The notes under the pieces were generated by a model. It was not told the DNA's origin. It saw nothing but the letters and a program-made list of their open reading frames with translations, and did no database searches. Made by a program: the position numbers and the translations under genes. 64,000 bases of DNA from Moniliophthora roreri (Eukaryota; Basidiomycota; Agaricomycetes; Agaricales; Marasmiaceae), in contig LATX02000046.1 of the NCBI GenBank assembly GCA_001466705.2, positions 806,001-870,000 of the forward strand, in the 5' to 3' direction. Positions 36,600 to 48,699 of this stretch are shown piece by piece. Every line of letters begins with the position of its first letter. Positions within the stretch are counted from its first letter, which is position 1.

Positions 36600-38852
36600 T
36601 TTGGGGGAATTGATGGTTCCTGATAAAAATATTGCAGCGCAAAGTTACATATGCATCAAGATGTCTTCATTTATCGGTCGTCATCACCCAAATCCAAGCC
36701 CATAAAAGCTCCTTATCATCCTCGAGCGCCAACTCTTTCAATATCACCTGTGCAATGTTCGTTCCTTCCTTGTTCCGAGCAGTATCCGCAGGAAGGCCGC
36801 CGTAGACGATTTAAAACTTCAGTGGCGCTTTTAGCACCGAATAGTAGAGGAAGCATCAGGGCTATACGCGCGACTGACGATGTGAATGATTCAAGTGAAA
36901 CCGCTCGAGTACATATATGGCTCTTCTCGAGACTTTGGAGTATATCACAATGCCTTGAGATGTTTGCTCGCTTTTTCGGGATATGGTGAGACGCAAATTT
37001 CAGGACTAGGAACCGCGTATGCTCACCGAGTCGCTTTCCTGAATCCATACACCCGAACACGCTACGCGTGCATTGCTCAATGGACCACTCCAACCCATCT
37101 ATAAACATGCCAAGCACTGCCTCCTGCCACGAACGTCGGCTTTTCGTGGTTATCTTCTGTGCTTATGCGGAGTAGCGACTGCATAAAACCCTAATCTCCA
37201 ATGAAGAGTCCTGATGTCCGAGTTGTATGAGACGGATCTGAGAAAGAGTGTACAGAAGGATGCAGCAGAAACGGATGATGCACGTTTTGGGTCCGATATT
37301 GCGCAGCGTGTTGAGTCTTGAGGGATGATATACGGAGTGAGCAGAGCATTTCGAAGGTCGCTTACTCTTTTAGACCCTGTGAGAGGTATGTGACGTCACA
37401 GTCACGATGTCACCTACTTCTTGACCATCACAATCTCGTCTCGCCGTCTTCGATGATCTAAACTCTGGATGTCATCTTCTCTCGCCGCACCGTTCTCACA
37501 CGACCGAGAAGATTACGGCTGCGATCTTCTCAGTAGACTTCGGTGGAGCTGCGGTAAGAGGAAGAATGCGGAGATATAACAAATGTTACCTCAATCAAGA
37601 AAAGAAGTACATGACTATGAGTCGAGGATAAACAGAATACATATGTATGTCGCTTCAGTTTTATTATCCGTTTTTAAGCACATTACTCAATGCAAGAACA
37701 TGCTCTCCCGAAGCCACCAACACCGTTCCTGGCACCGTAAACTTGGAGGCGATATGTCCCGCTGTTCCCCTGCCCAAGCTTCTCATTTCACAAACACGCT
37801 GAAGTTTCTAGAGTTATTTGCTCCGCCATGTCTCGCTACCAGCGTTATATGTAGCTTGCCTAGACAGTATTCGCTTCTGATTTACAGTCCTTGCGGGAAT
37901 AATCGACGTGGACTTTGACTTGGCTGCGTCATCGTGTCAAGTGTAAGCCATGCCATCGTTCCATCATCGTGACCAACTGAGACATTGACGCTTCGGTGAC
38001 ATCTTTTACAGAAATTATCATTATAAACAACTGTAATGCATGCACTGTTTCACACTTTTCTTGTCTCTTCATTCCGTTTTTCCCTCGTCTCTTCCGAGTT
38101 TCTTCTGATGTCTTGGGCGTTGACTCATAGCTCTACACACTTGCCACGTTTATCACGTTGATCAGTGCATAAATCCGAGCCGTTCAACGATCGTTTAAAC
38201 GAGGGTAGTCGTCGGCTCGGAAAGCGTAATATTCGGGCCTGTGTCCCGGCTTTGGGTACACGCCTCACGCGATAAAGAAAACTCATCTTAGGAACGATTA
38301 GCTCGCCTTCAATGCCCTCACTCTCCATATGGGAATGCATATCATTTCTTCCCAAACTTTTACCTCTCCGTATGTCAATTCATGCCTCACAGTGTGTATA
38401 CTTGTGACTACAAATGTAAAGCGCTTGTTCTCACTTGCACATCCCTTGTTTCGTTCTTCTCAAAAAGTTACGTTAAGCGCAGTTTTAGGCGAATCCTCTT
38501 TGACGCAGCTGGAAGATACGTTACCGGTACAGCCACGTCAAACAACTTCAGTGGGCGAACCCTACTTCGCTTCAAACATATGACCAAGACACATGGTAAA
38601 CTTTCTGTTGTTGAATCGGTTGATGAAAACGCTAGGATATTGTGGCTGGGAAGTAGAGCTGCTCCGAACGTCTTGATTTATATTCACGGTATGTACAGGT
38701 GAATTTCCTTTTGTACAAAGCATTGATCGTTAGCTCGCTCTTATGACGGTGGATTCATGCTACCCATCTCGGATTTCATGCTCACTTTCTGGGATCTTGT
38801 TCAATCCAGACAGAAGTGGGGCTTGAGTATTGCTATCCTAGACTACTGTCCA
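36600..38852 (+). repeat. Segmental duplication, copy 1
   Basis: This block is collinear with about 45405-47985, interrupted by indels. It includes non-coding sequence, a 75-codon stretch open on both strands (36830-37117) and the 5' part of an alpha/beta hydrolase gene. Homology stops abruptly near 38852. The breakpoint inside the hydrolase shows that this copy is the derived, truncated one. Confidence 0.8.
38312..38852 (+). pseudogene. Truncated alpha/beta hydrolase, N-terminal third
   Basis: It matches exons 1-3 of the hydrolase at 47436-48679: the start MPSLSIWE, then SKSYVKRSFRRILFDAAGRYVTGTA, IYIHG and TFWDLVQS-RQKWGLSIAILDY. Homology ends after 'gactactgtcc' at about 38850 and is replaced by sequence from a single-TM gene tail. 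The intron after IYIHG has lost the acceptor used in the other copy (cttag to cttat), and exon 1's intron acceptor reads aag instead of cag. There is no GDSxG nucleophile region, so it is non-functional. Confidence 0.82.
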
Positions 38853-39400
38853 TTCGAGAACGGCTTTTGTGTGTTGCGTGTTCGACTGGAAGATATTGCA
38901 CAGTCGAAAACTTGACTACTCTGTCACTTGATAGTGTTTCTTGCAGCCGTCCGTGGTGGTCTTGATGATGATATTGACGTTCGGACGCTATGACTGGATA
39001 TACAAACCAGAAAATCAAAATTATGAGTTTCAATCGTCATCCCACACACCGATAGATTACATGTCCATCGATACCGCAGAATATTAAAATGAGGCATGTA
39101 GGGCATAACTGGTGTCCCGTGTCACTGTCCTGCTTTTTCAATCTACAGAACTGATAGACACAAAGTGGCTCATACACCATTCTAAGCAACATGGATCCCA
39201 TTCGAATATAACCTCTCCTTGCAACTCTTCGCGAGACAATCGGTTGAAAGACATTGGCTGAGGCACAGGAAACGGGCATCGAGGGAAAAGAAGCACTGCG
39301 AGTCAGGAAGGGAAACTTGCTGCCTTGAACTCAAGAATGCATGAATTCTGATCAAAAATTCTTTGGATTAGAGTATTAAATTATCCGAAATACATAGAAC
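38853..39400. pseudogene. Chimeric junk: membrane-protein gene fragments
   Basis: 38855-38890 resembles the pre-TM coding strand of the single-TM gene at 39835-39870 (cggcttttgtgtgttgcg). 38890-39027 resembles 55640-55765, which follows a multi-TM gene relic. From 39372 the match continues with 55766 onward, so a 344-bp stretch (39028-39371) is inserted here or deleted there. No open frame. Confidence 0.6.
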
Positions 39401-39499
39401 ATCCTTGAGTCCAGCCCTGAAATTTAACCATGTCGGCACACAATACCAGTCATGAGAGTAAACTCATGCTACCGAATCCCTGTATGAAATCCTCTCGGC

Positions 39500-40629
39500 T
39501 TAGTTCCCATCAACCTTCTCTGAAAAATGAGGTGCACGCAGCGGGACAAGCCTGTCGGACGGGTCGCCTTTACTCCACAACTGCGAGACCGAGTCCGAGG
39601 GTGCTAAAGAGACATCATCTGGTTCTGATTCATGACGCGTGTCAATATGCGATCTTTTCCCAAACGTATAGCGTGGTGAAGACCACCAGTGTCCGGAAAC
39701 CATTTTTTCTCTGTCAAAGGCGATACTGGAAGCGGTGCTATTGTACTTTCTTCGGCGGTATCGGATATACACCAATATCAACGTGAGTATGAGGAGGACA
39801 CCGAGGAGTGTCCCTAAAACAGCACCGATGACAACGGCTTTCGTGTGTTGCGGGTTTGACTGGGAGATATTGGTTGGAGATGGAGGCTGAGTATCCACAG
39901 GACTCAGCTCAGTTGAAGTGCTAGCAGCCGATATTGCAGTGGTATGTGTGAGTGCGTTGGCAGTCAGTGTGGATGATACCGTGATGGTTGTGCCGTTAGT
40001 AGTAGTGGTGACGATATCGGTAACATAATTTATGTCAATGATTGCTGAAGAGTAGGAGGAGGACGTGGTTGTGGGCCTATGTAAACATTTAAGTATGATA
40101 CCGATGGCATGAAAATAGACCTTACAGAGGTGATTCTGGTGCAACAGTCTGTGTCATTGTTTTGATAGATGTTTCAATGGCTCCGACATTATTTATTGTG
40201 GCTTGGGAGCTTGGGTCTGGCATAGGGACAACAGTGGTTGGTGGTGTTGGTACTGGCCTGTTTGAGCTTATAGAGGAGCATTCAGATTCTAGGAGAAGAA
40301 ACATGTTCGGGATTGCCTACCTTGTGTCTATAATGGCAGTTCGACTATTGCTTGTCAGTGGCCCTCTGTAGAGTGTGTTATGACTGTTCTTTGCTTGAAC
40401 TTAAGTGCCAGTACCTAGTGTCAGGGTTGGATTGAGGCCAACCTGGAAGCCATTCTTTTGGATCCCAACCCTTCTGCCCTTGGTCATGATTCCCTCCAGT
40501 CAGGCCATCAATCAATCCTCCCAACCCGAAAGCAAGACACCTATATCCCAGACTATGGATGAAAACTATCCTGAAGAGTAAGTCATCAATTGATAACCAC
40601 CGGGACCTATATTTTGGCTTTATTCTCAC
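39500..40629 (-). CDS. Single-pass membrane protein with Ser/Thr-rich stalk
   Basis: The main exon (about 40089-39500) encodes a very Thr/Ser-rich stalk (TNGTTITVSSTLTANALTHT), a TM helix (VVIGAVLGTLLGVLLILTLILVYI), an RYRRRK stop-transfer and a tail with MVSGHWWSSPRYTFGKRS, LAPSDSVSQL and a final EKVDGN. The preceding exon encodes PTTVVPMPDPSSQAT and joins through a 42-base intron (gtaaggtct...catag). Further upstream on the same strand, WDPKEWLPGWPQSN (about 40440-40490) is probably ectodomain. The exact start is uncertain; 40629 is the first Met of that open frame. The tail links it to the gene at 22557-23812, and a broken copy lies at 55775-59763. The stalk suggests heavy O-mannosylation; role unknown. 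The 5' part is CpG-poor. Confidence 0.65.
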
Positions 40630-43057
40630 AGAAGGAGTGTGTGCATTTAAATGAGCGTAGTGAACAGGGAAGAAGATAGGGAAGAAGTCAGAACAGGAAT
40701 TTGATTTCCCGAGTCGCCATCGCTGCTTTTTTTTGAGGACAAGCCACCATCACATCAACAACATTGATTTAAGGAGTAAAATTTTCTTGTCATTCATCAA
40801 TATCAAGAACTTTGATCTACTATGATCTCTGTATGAGTTTTTATTGTTGACTGTCTGAGTGAGTTCATGAATTGAGAGTACTTGTGAATGGACACATTGA
40901 TACCTATACACCTTTCTGTTCTAAGTTATACATGGTCCTCATCTTCAAATCACCCTAGTGAGCGTGAACGCGGGTATCAGATCACAAGAATGACATTGAT
41001 GAACAGGAAAGATGAGCGGGTAGAGATGAAACCGTGGGAGTCTTGCAAATCATGACTCACGTCGTATCGCGTTTAGAGCGGCAGTCCGGCGATTTTGGGC
41101 AAAATCACGACTCCAGCACCTTGAAAAGACACTATAAACATTGAGTATGGTGAGCAATGTGGGATGCGAAGAAGGTTTGTCATCATATGTCACCGGTAAG
41201 CTTGAAAGTTGTTAATTTTTGCAGAGATGCCAATTACGGAGGTTTGAATGCCAACGAAATGATGGATTTTGGCCCGTGCCTGACTGTTCCGTCACTTTCC
41301 CATGCTCAAACGCTGATGGCGTGTCGTTTTCTTTTTTTTTGGTTTCTGTAGTTTTACGTGTTGCAAGCAAATTAGTGCTAAGACGCACGGGCAGGATACA
41401 CCAAAATTCTACCTACTTTAGTTCTAAACTATGCTCATGTGAGTGGTGCTGCTGTTATGTGTAGCTTAACAGTAGAGTATTGTGGTATGGGGCAAGAAAT
41501 CGGGTATCGTGGATCGTGTCTGGCCTGACACTTGGCATACGGCTCGCACCGAGGTGCTGGGATGACGTGTCGTTCATCTACCAGACAAACCACTATCTCC
41601 CTCCTTTCTCCCTTGCGGCTTGCCTGTCAAACCAAGCCAGAGTTTTCCGGTCCGGTACTTGTCTTTTTGTCTCTACTCTTCACTCTCATTAATCATTCAT
41701 CCAGGAATAATTGGCGCTCCGAGAAAGCGGCCGAGAGCCCAGGGCCATCCAACACTTTGACGGATGATTTAGGTGTCACAGTCAGTCTTTCTCATTCCTT
41801 TCAATCATTTATTCAACTCCAACCTGCAATTCCTAGAACAAGATAGGACCAGAATCTATACAATGTCTCCCAAGATCATCTCAACAAGGAGTCAGGGAAG
41901 TTAGATGAATAGAACAGCATAAGTATGTATGCCTCTCCCAATATTCCTTCAACTCATGTTGTCATGATCAGTATCTCCAATACCCAGACTTACTCTGGCA
42001 GACAGGCAGCAGAACCTCTTCTATTATTCACCAAATGAGTTCAATATTCCCATCCACAAAGTATACACTCTTCTCCACCCTGCAGCATTGTCCCATCTCT
42101 GCTTCCTCAATGTCAATGCACTTCCCAAATTCCTTACCTGCAACCTTAGAAATACCACATTATTCTGAGATATGGATGATTGACTGTATAGGGAGAACTC
42201 CAGGCTCAGGCTTGTCCCTGATATTTCCAAGGAGAGGGAGGGAGGATGGCACCAAAGTTGCCCTCCTGTGCAAACAAATTTGAAATGACCACACTTCCCA
42301 GTTCCTGCACTCACATTTCACCTCTGGAAATGACAAGATACCCTCTGCTTCCACCCTGCTCAAAGTTATCACCATCACCATCACATCTCATGTCCTGTGT
42401 TCCCACATATAGAAGATGAATAGCAAGACAAGGCATCAGGAAAGGGGCAAGCAGCTTTTGACCATGCTTTTGTACTTATGCTAGGATGCACACTATCTCT
42501 TCATTCACTTACCAAACCTCCTGATTGCTAATAGCCATGGCACTTAATCTAAATCCTTGACATTGATGGAAGGTGCAAGATGCATTATTCAGTTATTCAT
42601 CATTCTTATAGCAATTCTTGATCAGTGTGCTGTTCTGATAGTAACAAAAGTGCTTGGCTACCTGAAAAGTGTTGGAAAAACTTTTCAGGTGACATGCTTC
42701 AACACTAATACTGCTATGATGCAATTGTGAGCCCAGGATGACTGGTGGTGCTGGCTGTTGTCATTCTGTTGAGCAGCACTAAACTGGTGCTCCTTGTCTT
42801 CAAGTCATAAATTTATATTGTCCTCCTCATGGCTATGTATTCACTAGCTGATTAATTAGGTAGATGATGCTGCTTGCTCTAAATAAGGAACTTCAGCCAT
42901 AACGGGATCATACTTATCACCGGGCTAGCCGATCTGCTTCTATATTTAAGCTTGTTGAGTGATGATCAATTCCAAGGGGAGTGATGTGCTGCGGTCGTGC
43001 TCTTATAAAGCTCTCATAGTCAGTTCTGACTCTCCCCAAAAGCACTGCCCAACTTCC
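40630..43057. other. 2.4 kb without a gene, CpG-poor in its second half
   Basis: No ORF has a recognisable motif. A perfect inverted repeat CCTGAAAAGT...ACTTTTCAGG (42661-42670 and 42680-42689, 9-base loop) could form a hairpin. From about 42690 onward the sequence is related to the upstream region of the second multi-TM gene (62940-63330). Confidence 0.5.
42690..43057 (+). promoter_or_regulatory. Upstream region shared with the multi-TM paralogue at 63366
   Basis: Blocks such as 'gggctagccgatctgcttc' followed by a TATA-like 'tatatttaa' (42923-42951) recur at 63221-63250 at the same distance from the ATG. The conservation reflects duplication of the promoter together with the gene. The core promoter role is inferred. 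Confidence 0.5.
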
Positions 43058-44482
43058 ATGGATCAAATTTTGCTCTTAGATCTCAGTGCAGACATAATAG
43101 CACTGAAAGCTTCAACAATAGTAGGTATAATGTTTTACATTTCTTCACCAACTCATCATATCATCGCATCCAGGTACAATTCATGCTCTACGGTATGTAC
43201 TGACTCATTTGATTGGTTTGCATGTTTAACGGTGTATCTAGGTGTATATGCTGTACTGTTTGGGATTTGCACTTACATTCTCCTCAACAAGAAAAGGGAA
43301 TGCTACCAATACCATATCTCCGCAATCACTTTCCTATTCCTTCTTACTTCGGCAAATGTTGCACTGTCTACGGCGTCCGACATTCTATACTGGCGTTACG
43401 TGTACAACCAAATTATCTAATTCTTTTGCGCCTACTAATCCTTGTCCTAGCTTGTCTAAGCAAGGTAGAGCTCGGATTCCCATTATTGACGATACTGCAA
43501 ATGAATGTGCAATTCTCTCGAGGTGTGCATGACGATTAATCTTTGCCCCCACCAGATGCTCACATTGCAATACGCAGTGCAGTCGCCGACGGCATCCTTG
43601 TAAAATAAACAACGTTTCCGCGAAATCTCTGGTTCTGATACACATTCAGTTATGGCGTTGTTACGTGGTATGGGGTAAACAATGGAAAATTATTGCGTTA
43701 CCGTTCGTGGCCTTTTTGGGCGGTCATGGTAAGATTCGGTTCTATCCCATCAAGCAACGCTCTGATAATTCATCAGTTTTTGGACTCGCAATAGCATATG
43801 ACTACTTGATCTCCCCTCTGAAACTCACTCTCCTCGCAATTTTTATCGGGGTGAACAGTCTGCTGCTTACGATTCTCTTAGGTGTGATTTCAACCGACCA
43901 CTGAAGTCATGATGATCAATCTAGCTGAAACATATTCCAGCCTCCCGTATCTTCAAGATAAGTCATGAGGTCATGAAGTATCTGGGACCAAAGGCCCGGA
44001 ATATGTACAGCCTTCTGTTAGCCGCAACGTAAGGATGAACTCAAGCTTTAGGATTGCTCAGGCATTAACTTTTTTCAAGTCTGGAGTGTGGATTGCTCTA
44101 TACATTACTTCTGAGCATATTTCTTTCCCTAGCAGCTAGTCTCATGCAACAAGGGGGGATCCTTTTTATCAACTTGAACACTGCCGATGCTCGAATCAAA
44201 GGAATTGCAATATGTATACGGGCATTAGCTCCCGTTGCGGTTAGTTCAAGTTCCAGTAACTACACTATCCCCATACTGATTTCAATATGACAGGGCATTA
44301 ATTCGACTCTCATTATCGTTCGCGTCGCACTCGGTATTAGCTTGAATGACTTTGAGAGTACCGTGACATCGATGCGAGCAGGCACTGCTATTGACCAACT
44401 TGATCACCCCATGTCCCCGGACAGCAGCTCCTCTGAATATCGTGGCAGCCTCGGAAATGATGTTGACCTACGAAGCATATAA
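43058..44482 (+). CDS. Multi-pass (about 7 TM) membrane protein, fungal family of unknown function
   Basis: An intron-rich gene reconstructed by matching paralogues. Exon 1 is 43058-43120 (MDQILLLDLSADIIALKAST), a 19-nt exon 43174-43192 (QFMLYG) and an exon from 43242 (VYAVLFGICTYILLNKK, ITFLFLLTSANVALSTAS). Short exons then give CAILSRSAVADGILLWRCYVVWG and KIIALPFVAFLGG. Next come LAIAYDYLISPLKLTLLAIF, RIFKISHEVMKYLG, LECGLLYTLLLSIFLSLAA and the last exon INSTLIIVRVALG with an acidic tail ending DVDLRSI. The markers 'YG-Y-VLF', 'ADG-L-WRCYV-WG', 'E-GLLY' and 'TLIIVRVALG' typify a large family of agaricomycete integral membrane proteins without assigned function. The upstream ATG used by the paralogue at 63333 is CTG here, so I start at 43058. 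Confidence 0.78.
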
Positions 44483-45164
44483 TAGTCTTCCCCTTGCGTC
44501 CAAGTTTGGTTTAGCTAATAGTACCAATAGTGAGGCAAAGACAACTTCCATACTACTTGTTATAGACTTAAAGTACTGGATACTAGCTCACCTGTGTACT
44601 CGACACATAGCAGTAAGCTGGCTTGAAACAAACTTGAGTGAGCGACCAAGCTTTGTATCTTTGATGCCAGTGCAAGTTGCTGGAGAGCGAGGTGGATGGC
44701 CGTGACGTAGGCACAACGTTTCGTCTGAAGAGACTCATCAGGCCGCGTGTTTCCCATTTATACATGCCGAGCCTGTTTGTCGTTGTGGCTGTTAGCCAAG
44801 CAACTCCAACTTCTTGCTTTTGACAGTCACGGATACCTTCCGGCCCCGACATGTTTTCCTGCCGAAATTCTGCCTTATTGATAAGTCCCAGTTCTCTTTC
44901 ATAACTGTTTGTGGGTACTATGTTTGGACTGACTGATTATTTTTGTGATAGATCACATAATTTTGTAGTCTGAAGCTGGGAGTGGGCTCGGTCAAGAGCT
45001 GAAGAATAGAGGCTACAGGTACATTCTATTACTGTTATACTGGGGTGCATTGCCGACCTTTTGTGTACGACACAGAATTTATATTTATCGGACAACAGAA
45101 TTGATAGATGAGTACTGCCAAGATTACCAATACAACAAAGATCCCCGTTGCTTTCGGATAAGCT
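44483..45164. other. Intergenic, no gene seen
   Basis: The 3' flank of the multi-TM gene. The short ORFs on both strands show no motifs. Confidence 0.45.
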
Positions 45165-45300
45165 AAGATAAAGTTTGCACCCTCCAAGCCTACCATCAAG
45201 CCTTTCGACGCTATCTCTGTAGCTGAGGTTGCACTCGGCGGTACTTATGCAGGCGAAACAATTTTACAGTACTTGGCTCGTTCCGATGGTTCACCCTGCG
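45165..45300 (+). pseudogene. Fragment of a fungalysin (M36) propeptide exon
   Basis: The + strand reads AKIKFAPSKPTIKPFDAISV, AEVALGGTYAG and LQYLARSDGS. This matches the propeptide exon of the fungalysin gene at about 34700-34835 (minus strand), which reads AKIKFAPSRPTVKPFDAIST, AEVALRGTYAG and LRYLARSDGS. Only this one exon is present, with no splice partners, followed directly by the segmental duplication block. It is a dispersed exon relic. Confidence 0.85.
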
Positions 45301-45404
45301 GGGACGCGATGCTCTCGGATACGACTCTTCGGGTTGGAAAAATAAGCTGGATTAATATATACGGTTATCTTCTGCACCAAGTGATATACCCCTACTGGCA
45401 ATGT

Positions 45405-47985
45405 GAAGGGGAATTAATGGTTCCTGGTAAAAATATGCACCGCAAAGGTACATGTGCTTATCAAGACTCGATCGTCGTCACCCAAATCCAAGCCCATAAA
45501 GCTCCCTATCGTCCTCGAGCGCCAATTCTTTCAATACCACCTGTGCAATGCTCGTTCCTTCCTTGTTCCGAGCGGTATCTGCAGGAAAGCCGCTGTAAAC
45601 CGCTTGGAGCTTCAGCGGACACCGGCGTTAGCACCGAGTGGTAGAGGAATCATCAGGGCTATACGTGTGGGATGTCGATTGATGGAATTGACAGCAATAT
45701 CTTAAAGCGAGACATCAAAACAAGGAAGTAGGAGTTACTGCGGAGGATGTTTCGGCCACGGCTGACGAAGTGAACGATTCAAGTGAAACCACCCGAGTGC
45801 ATAGATGACTCCTCTCGAGGCTTTGGAGCATATTACAATGGCTTGAGATGTTTGCTCGCTTTTTCAGGATATGGTAAGACGCAAATTTCAGGACTAGGAA
45901 GCGCGTATGCTCACCGAGTCGCTTTCCTGAATCCATACACCCGAACACACGACGCATACATTGCTCAATGGACCACTCCAACCCATCTATAAACATGCCA
46001 AGCACTGCCTCCCAAAGTCCTCAATGACCATAAATTCTTCTTCTACACTGCCACGAACGTCGGCTTTTCGTGGTTATCTTTTGTGCTTATGCGGAGTAGC
46101 GACTGCATAAAACTCTAATCTCCAATGAAGAGTCCTGATGTCCGAGTTGTATGAGGCGGATCTGAGAGGCAAGAGTGTACAGAAGGATGCAGCAGAAACG
46201 GATGATGCACGTTTTGGGACCGATATTGCGCAGCGTGTTGAGTCTTGGGGGATGACATACGGAGTGAGCAGAGCATTTCGAAGGTCGCTTACTCTCTTAG
46301 AATCATATAAGCGAGACTGACTATTAGTTATCGTTGTCGGGATTTCGAGGAGGAAGAAGTCGCAAAAAGAGAAGCGGATCCAGGGTCTAGACCCATAGAC
46401 TCTGTGAGAGGTATGTAACGTCACAGTCACGTTATCATCTGCTCTTGTTTCTTGACCATCACAATCTCGTCTCGCCGTCTTTGATGATCTAAACTCTGGA
46501 TACCATCTTTTCTCATCGCATCGTTCTCACACGACCGGGAAGATCATGGCTGCGATCTCTTCAATACACTGGCGGAACTGCAGTAGAAGGAAGAACGGAG
46601 ATGTAGCAGATGTTACCTCGATCAAGAAAAGGAGGATATGACTATGAGTCGAGGATAAAGGGAATGCATATGTATGTCGCTTCATGTTTTTAAGGCTTAA
46701 TTTGTATTATCTCAACTTGACCAGAGCATTGATTCGAATCGCGAAGATGAACGGAGAAGGGAGAGAAATCTTTTCAAGCTTGTTATTCAATGCAGGAACA
46801 TGCTCTCCCGAAGTCACCAACACCGCTCCTAGCACCGTAAAACTTGGGAGACGATATGTCCCGCTGTCCCGCTACCCCGATTCCCTGCTACAATGGAAGC
46901 TTCTCATTTCACAAACACGCTGAAGTTTCCAGAATTATTGCTCCGACATGTCTCGCTACCGGCGTATTTTTCGCCTGGATGTGGATTGTGGAACATCAGT
47001 CTCCAGGAGCATTCCCGTATACTGTATGCTAGGTGTCGACTTCCTAATGGCAGTTAAATATTGAGCGCTCGCGTCGATGCTGTTTGAAGCCGCCAAGATA
47101 TACTGTTGCGCAACTAGCATGTACATAGGAGTATTCCCTTCTGATCATAGTTATTCATCGTGTCAAGTGTAAGCCATGTCATCGTTCCATCATCGTAGCC
47201 AACTGAGACATTGAATTATTACAGCGAAATTGACGACAGTTAGCCCAAATTATAAATGACTGTAATGCATGCACTGTTTCACACTTTTCTTGTCCCTTCA
47301 TTCCGTTTTTTCCTCGTCTCTTCCGAGTTTCTCCTGATGTCTTGGGCGTTGACTCATAGCTCTATCCACTTCCCACGTTTGTCACATTGATTAGTGTATA
47401 AATCCGAGTCGTTCAACGATCATTTTCATTCTTCAATGCCCTCACTCTCCATATGGGAACGCGTATCATTCCTTCCCAAAATTTTACCTCTCCGTATGTC
47501 ATTTCATGCCTCACAATGCGTATGCTTATTACTACAAACGCACAGCGCTTGTTCTCACTTACACATCCGTTGTTTCGTTCTTCTCAAAAAGTTACGCTAA
47601 GCGCAGTCTCAGGCGAATCCTCTTCGACGCAGCTGGGAGATACGTTACCGGTACAGCCAGCGTTAAACAACTTCAGTGGGTGAGCCCCACTTCACTTCAA
47701 ACATATGAAGCCTGGACAAAAAAACATGGTAAACTTTCTGTTGTTGAATCGATTGATGAAAACGCTAGGATATTGTGGTTGGGAAGTAGAACTGCTCCGA
47801 ATGTCCTGATTTATATTCACGGTAAGTATAGGTGAATTTCCTTTTGTACAAAGCACTAACCATTAGCTCGCTCTTAGGCGATGGATTCATGCTACGCATC
47901 TCGGATCTCATGCTCACTTTCTGGGATCTTGTTCAATCAAGACAGAAGTGGGGCTTGAGTGTCGCTATCCTAGACTACTGTCCGT
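45405..47985 (+). repeat. Segmental duplication, copy 2
   Basis: Collinear with 36600-38852; see that entry. This copy continues into the full hydrolase gene, so it is closer to the source arrangement. Insertions relative to copy 1 include one near 45660-45760. Confidence 0.8.
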
Positions 47986-48679
47986 TCCCTCCTCAATCAC
48001 GCCTTCGCTCTATACCCTACTCATCTCAACCGCAACAGCATTATACCCGGCTCCATTTCCAACTCAACTCACCGAACTCATTCACGCTATTAACCACATC
48101 CAAAGCTACGGCAGCCGAGACCCATTCAGGATCCAACTCGCAGGCGATTCATGCGGAGCTAATATCATTCTGCAATTCATGTTGCATGTACTTCATCCCA
48201 TTCCAGGCGTTCCACCAGCTCCTCCTTTCCCCGTCTCCAGTGCGGTACTCATATCGCCCTGGATATCTTTAGACGAGCGTACTCCTTCTCAAAGTACCAA
48301 CAATGCCGATGCGCTTGATGCTGCTACGCTGAGGCGTTGGGGGGAGATGCATCTTGGCACCCTCAGACCTCTATCCAAATCATTTGACCCAGAGCCATAT
48401 CTCAAAATTCAACACGCACCTCTCATTTGGCTCCAAGGAGTCAAGGATAAAGCCGTCAAACGCATTTTGATCACTACTGGGACAACAGAATGTTTAGAAG
48501 ATGACGCGATGGAGGTGTATAACCGTCTAAAGTCGCATTACTCGGACGAGGAGATTCAATTGGATGTACGAGAGGGAGGGGTTCACGATGATCCCATTTT
48601 TGATATTGGTGCGGGGAGTATGACGTTGAATGATGTGGGAGAGAAGATTGCAGATTGGATTGATAAATCAAATGTCTAG
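47436..48679 (+). CDS. Alpha/beta hydrolase (HSL-type fold), with a one-base frameshift
   Basis: Exons 47436-47493, 47546-47821 and 47878 onward join cleanly. The product has a membrane-like N-terminus (PLVLTYTSVVSFF), then DAAGRYVTGTA. It then has IYIHGDGF, the HG oxyanion motif created across an intron, followed by LDY. The frame then slips by one base at about 47978-47981 and resumes as SVPSSITPSLYTLLIS. The nucleophile motif GDSCGAN (family consensus GDSAG) follows near 48145, then VLISPWISL, an acidic residue in ITTGTTECLEDDA, and GGVHDDPIFDIG supplying a His near 48580. These are the hormone-sensitive-lipase-type esterase landmarks. The first third is duplicated at 38312-38852, and that copy has the same sequence at the slip site. 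The gene is either a pseudogene or needs an unseen splice. Confidence 0.75.
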
Positions 48680-48699
48680 TACTTGTGTCTATGGTAAAA

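Noticed and set aside
36716..37117. 133-codon minus ORF conserved at 45715-46005 (MLGMFIDGLEWSIEQ...)
   Set aside because: It is conserved only because it lies in the segmental duplication. The opposite strand is equally open, and most differences between copies change the amino acid, so there is no sign of coding selection.
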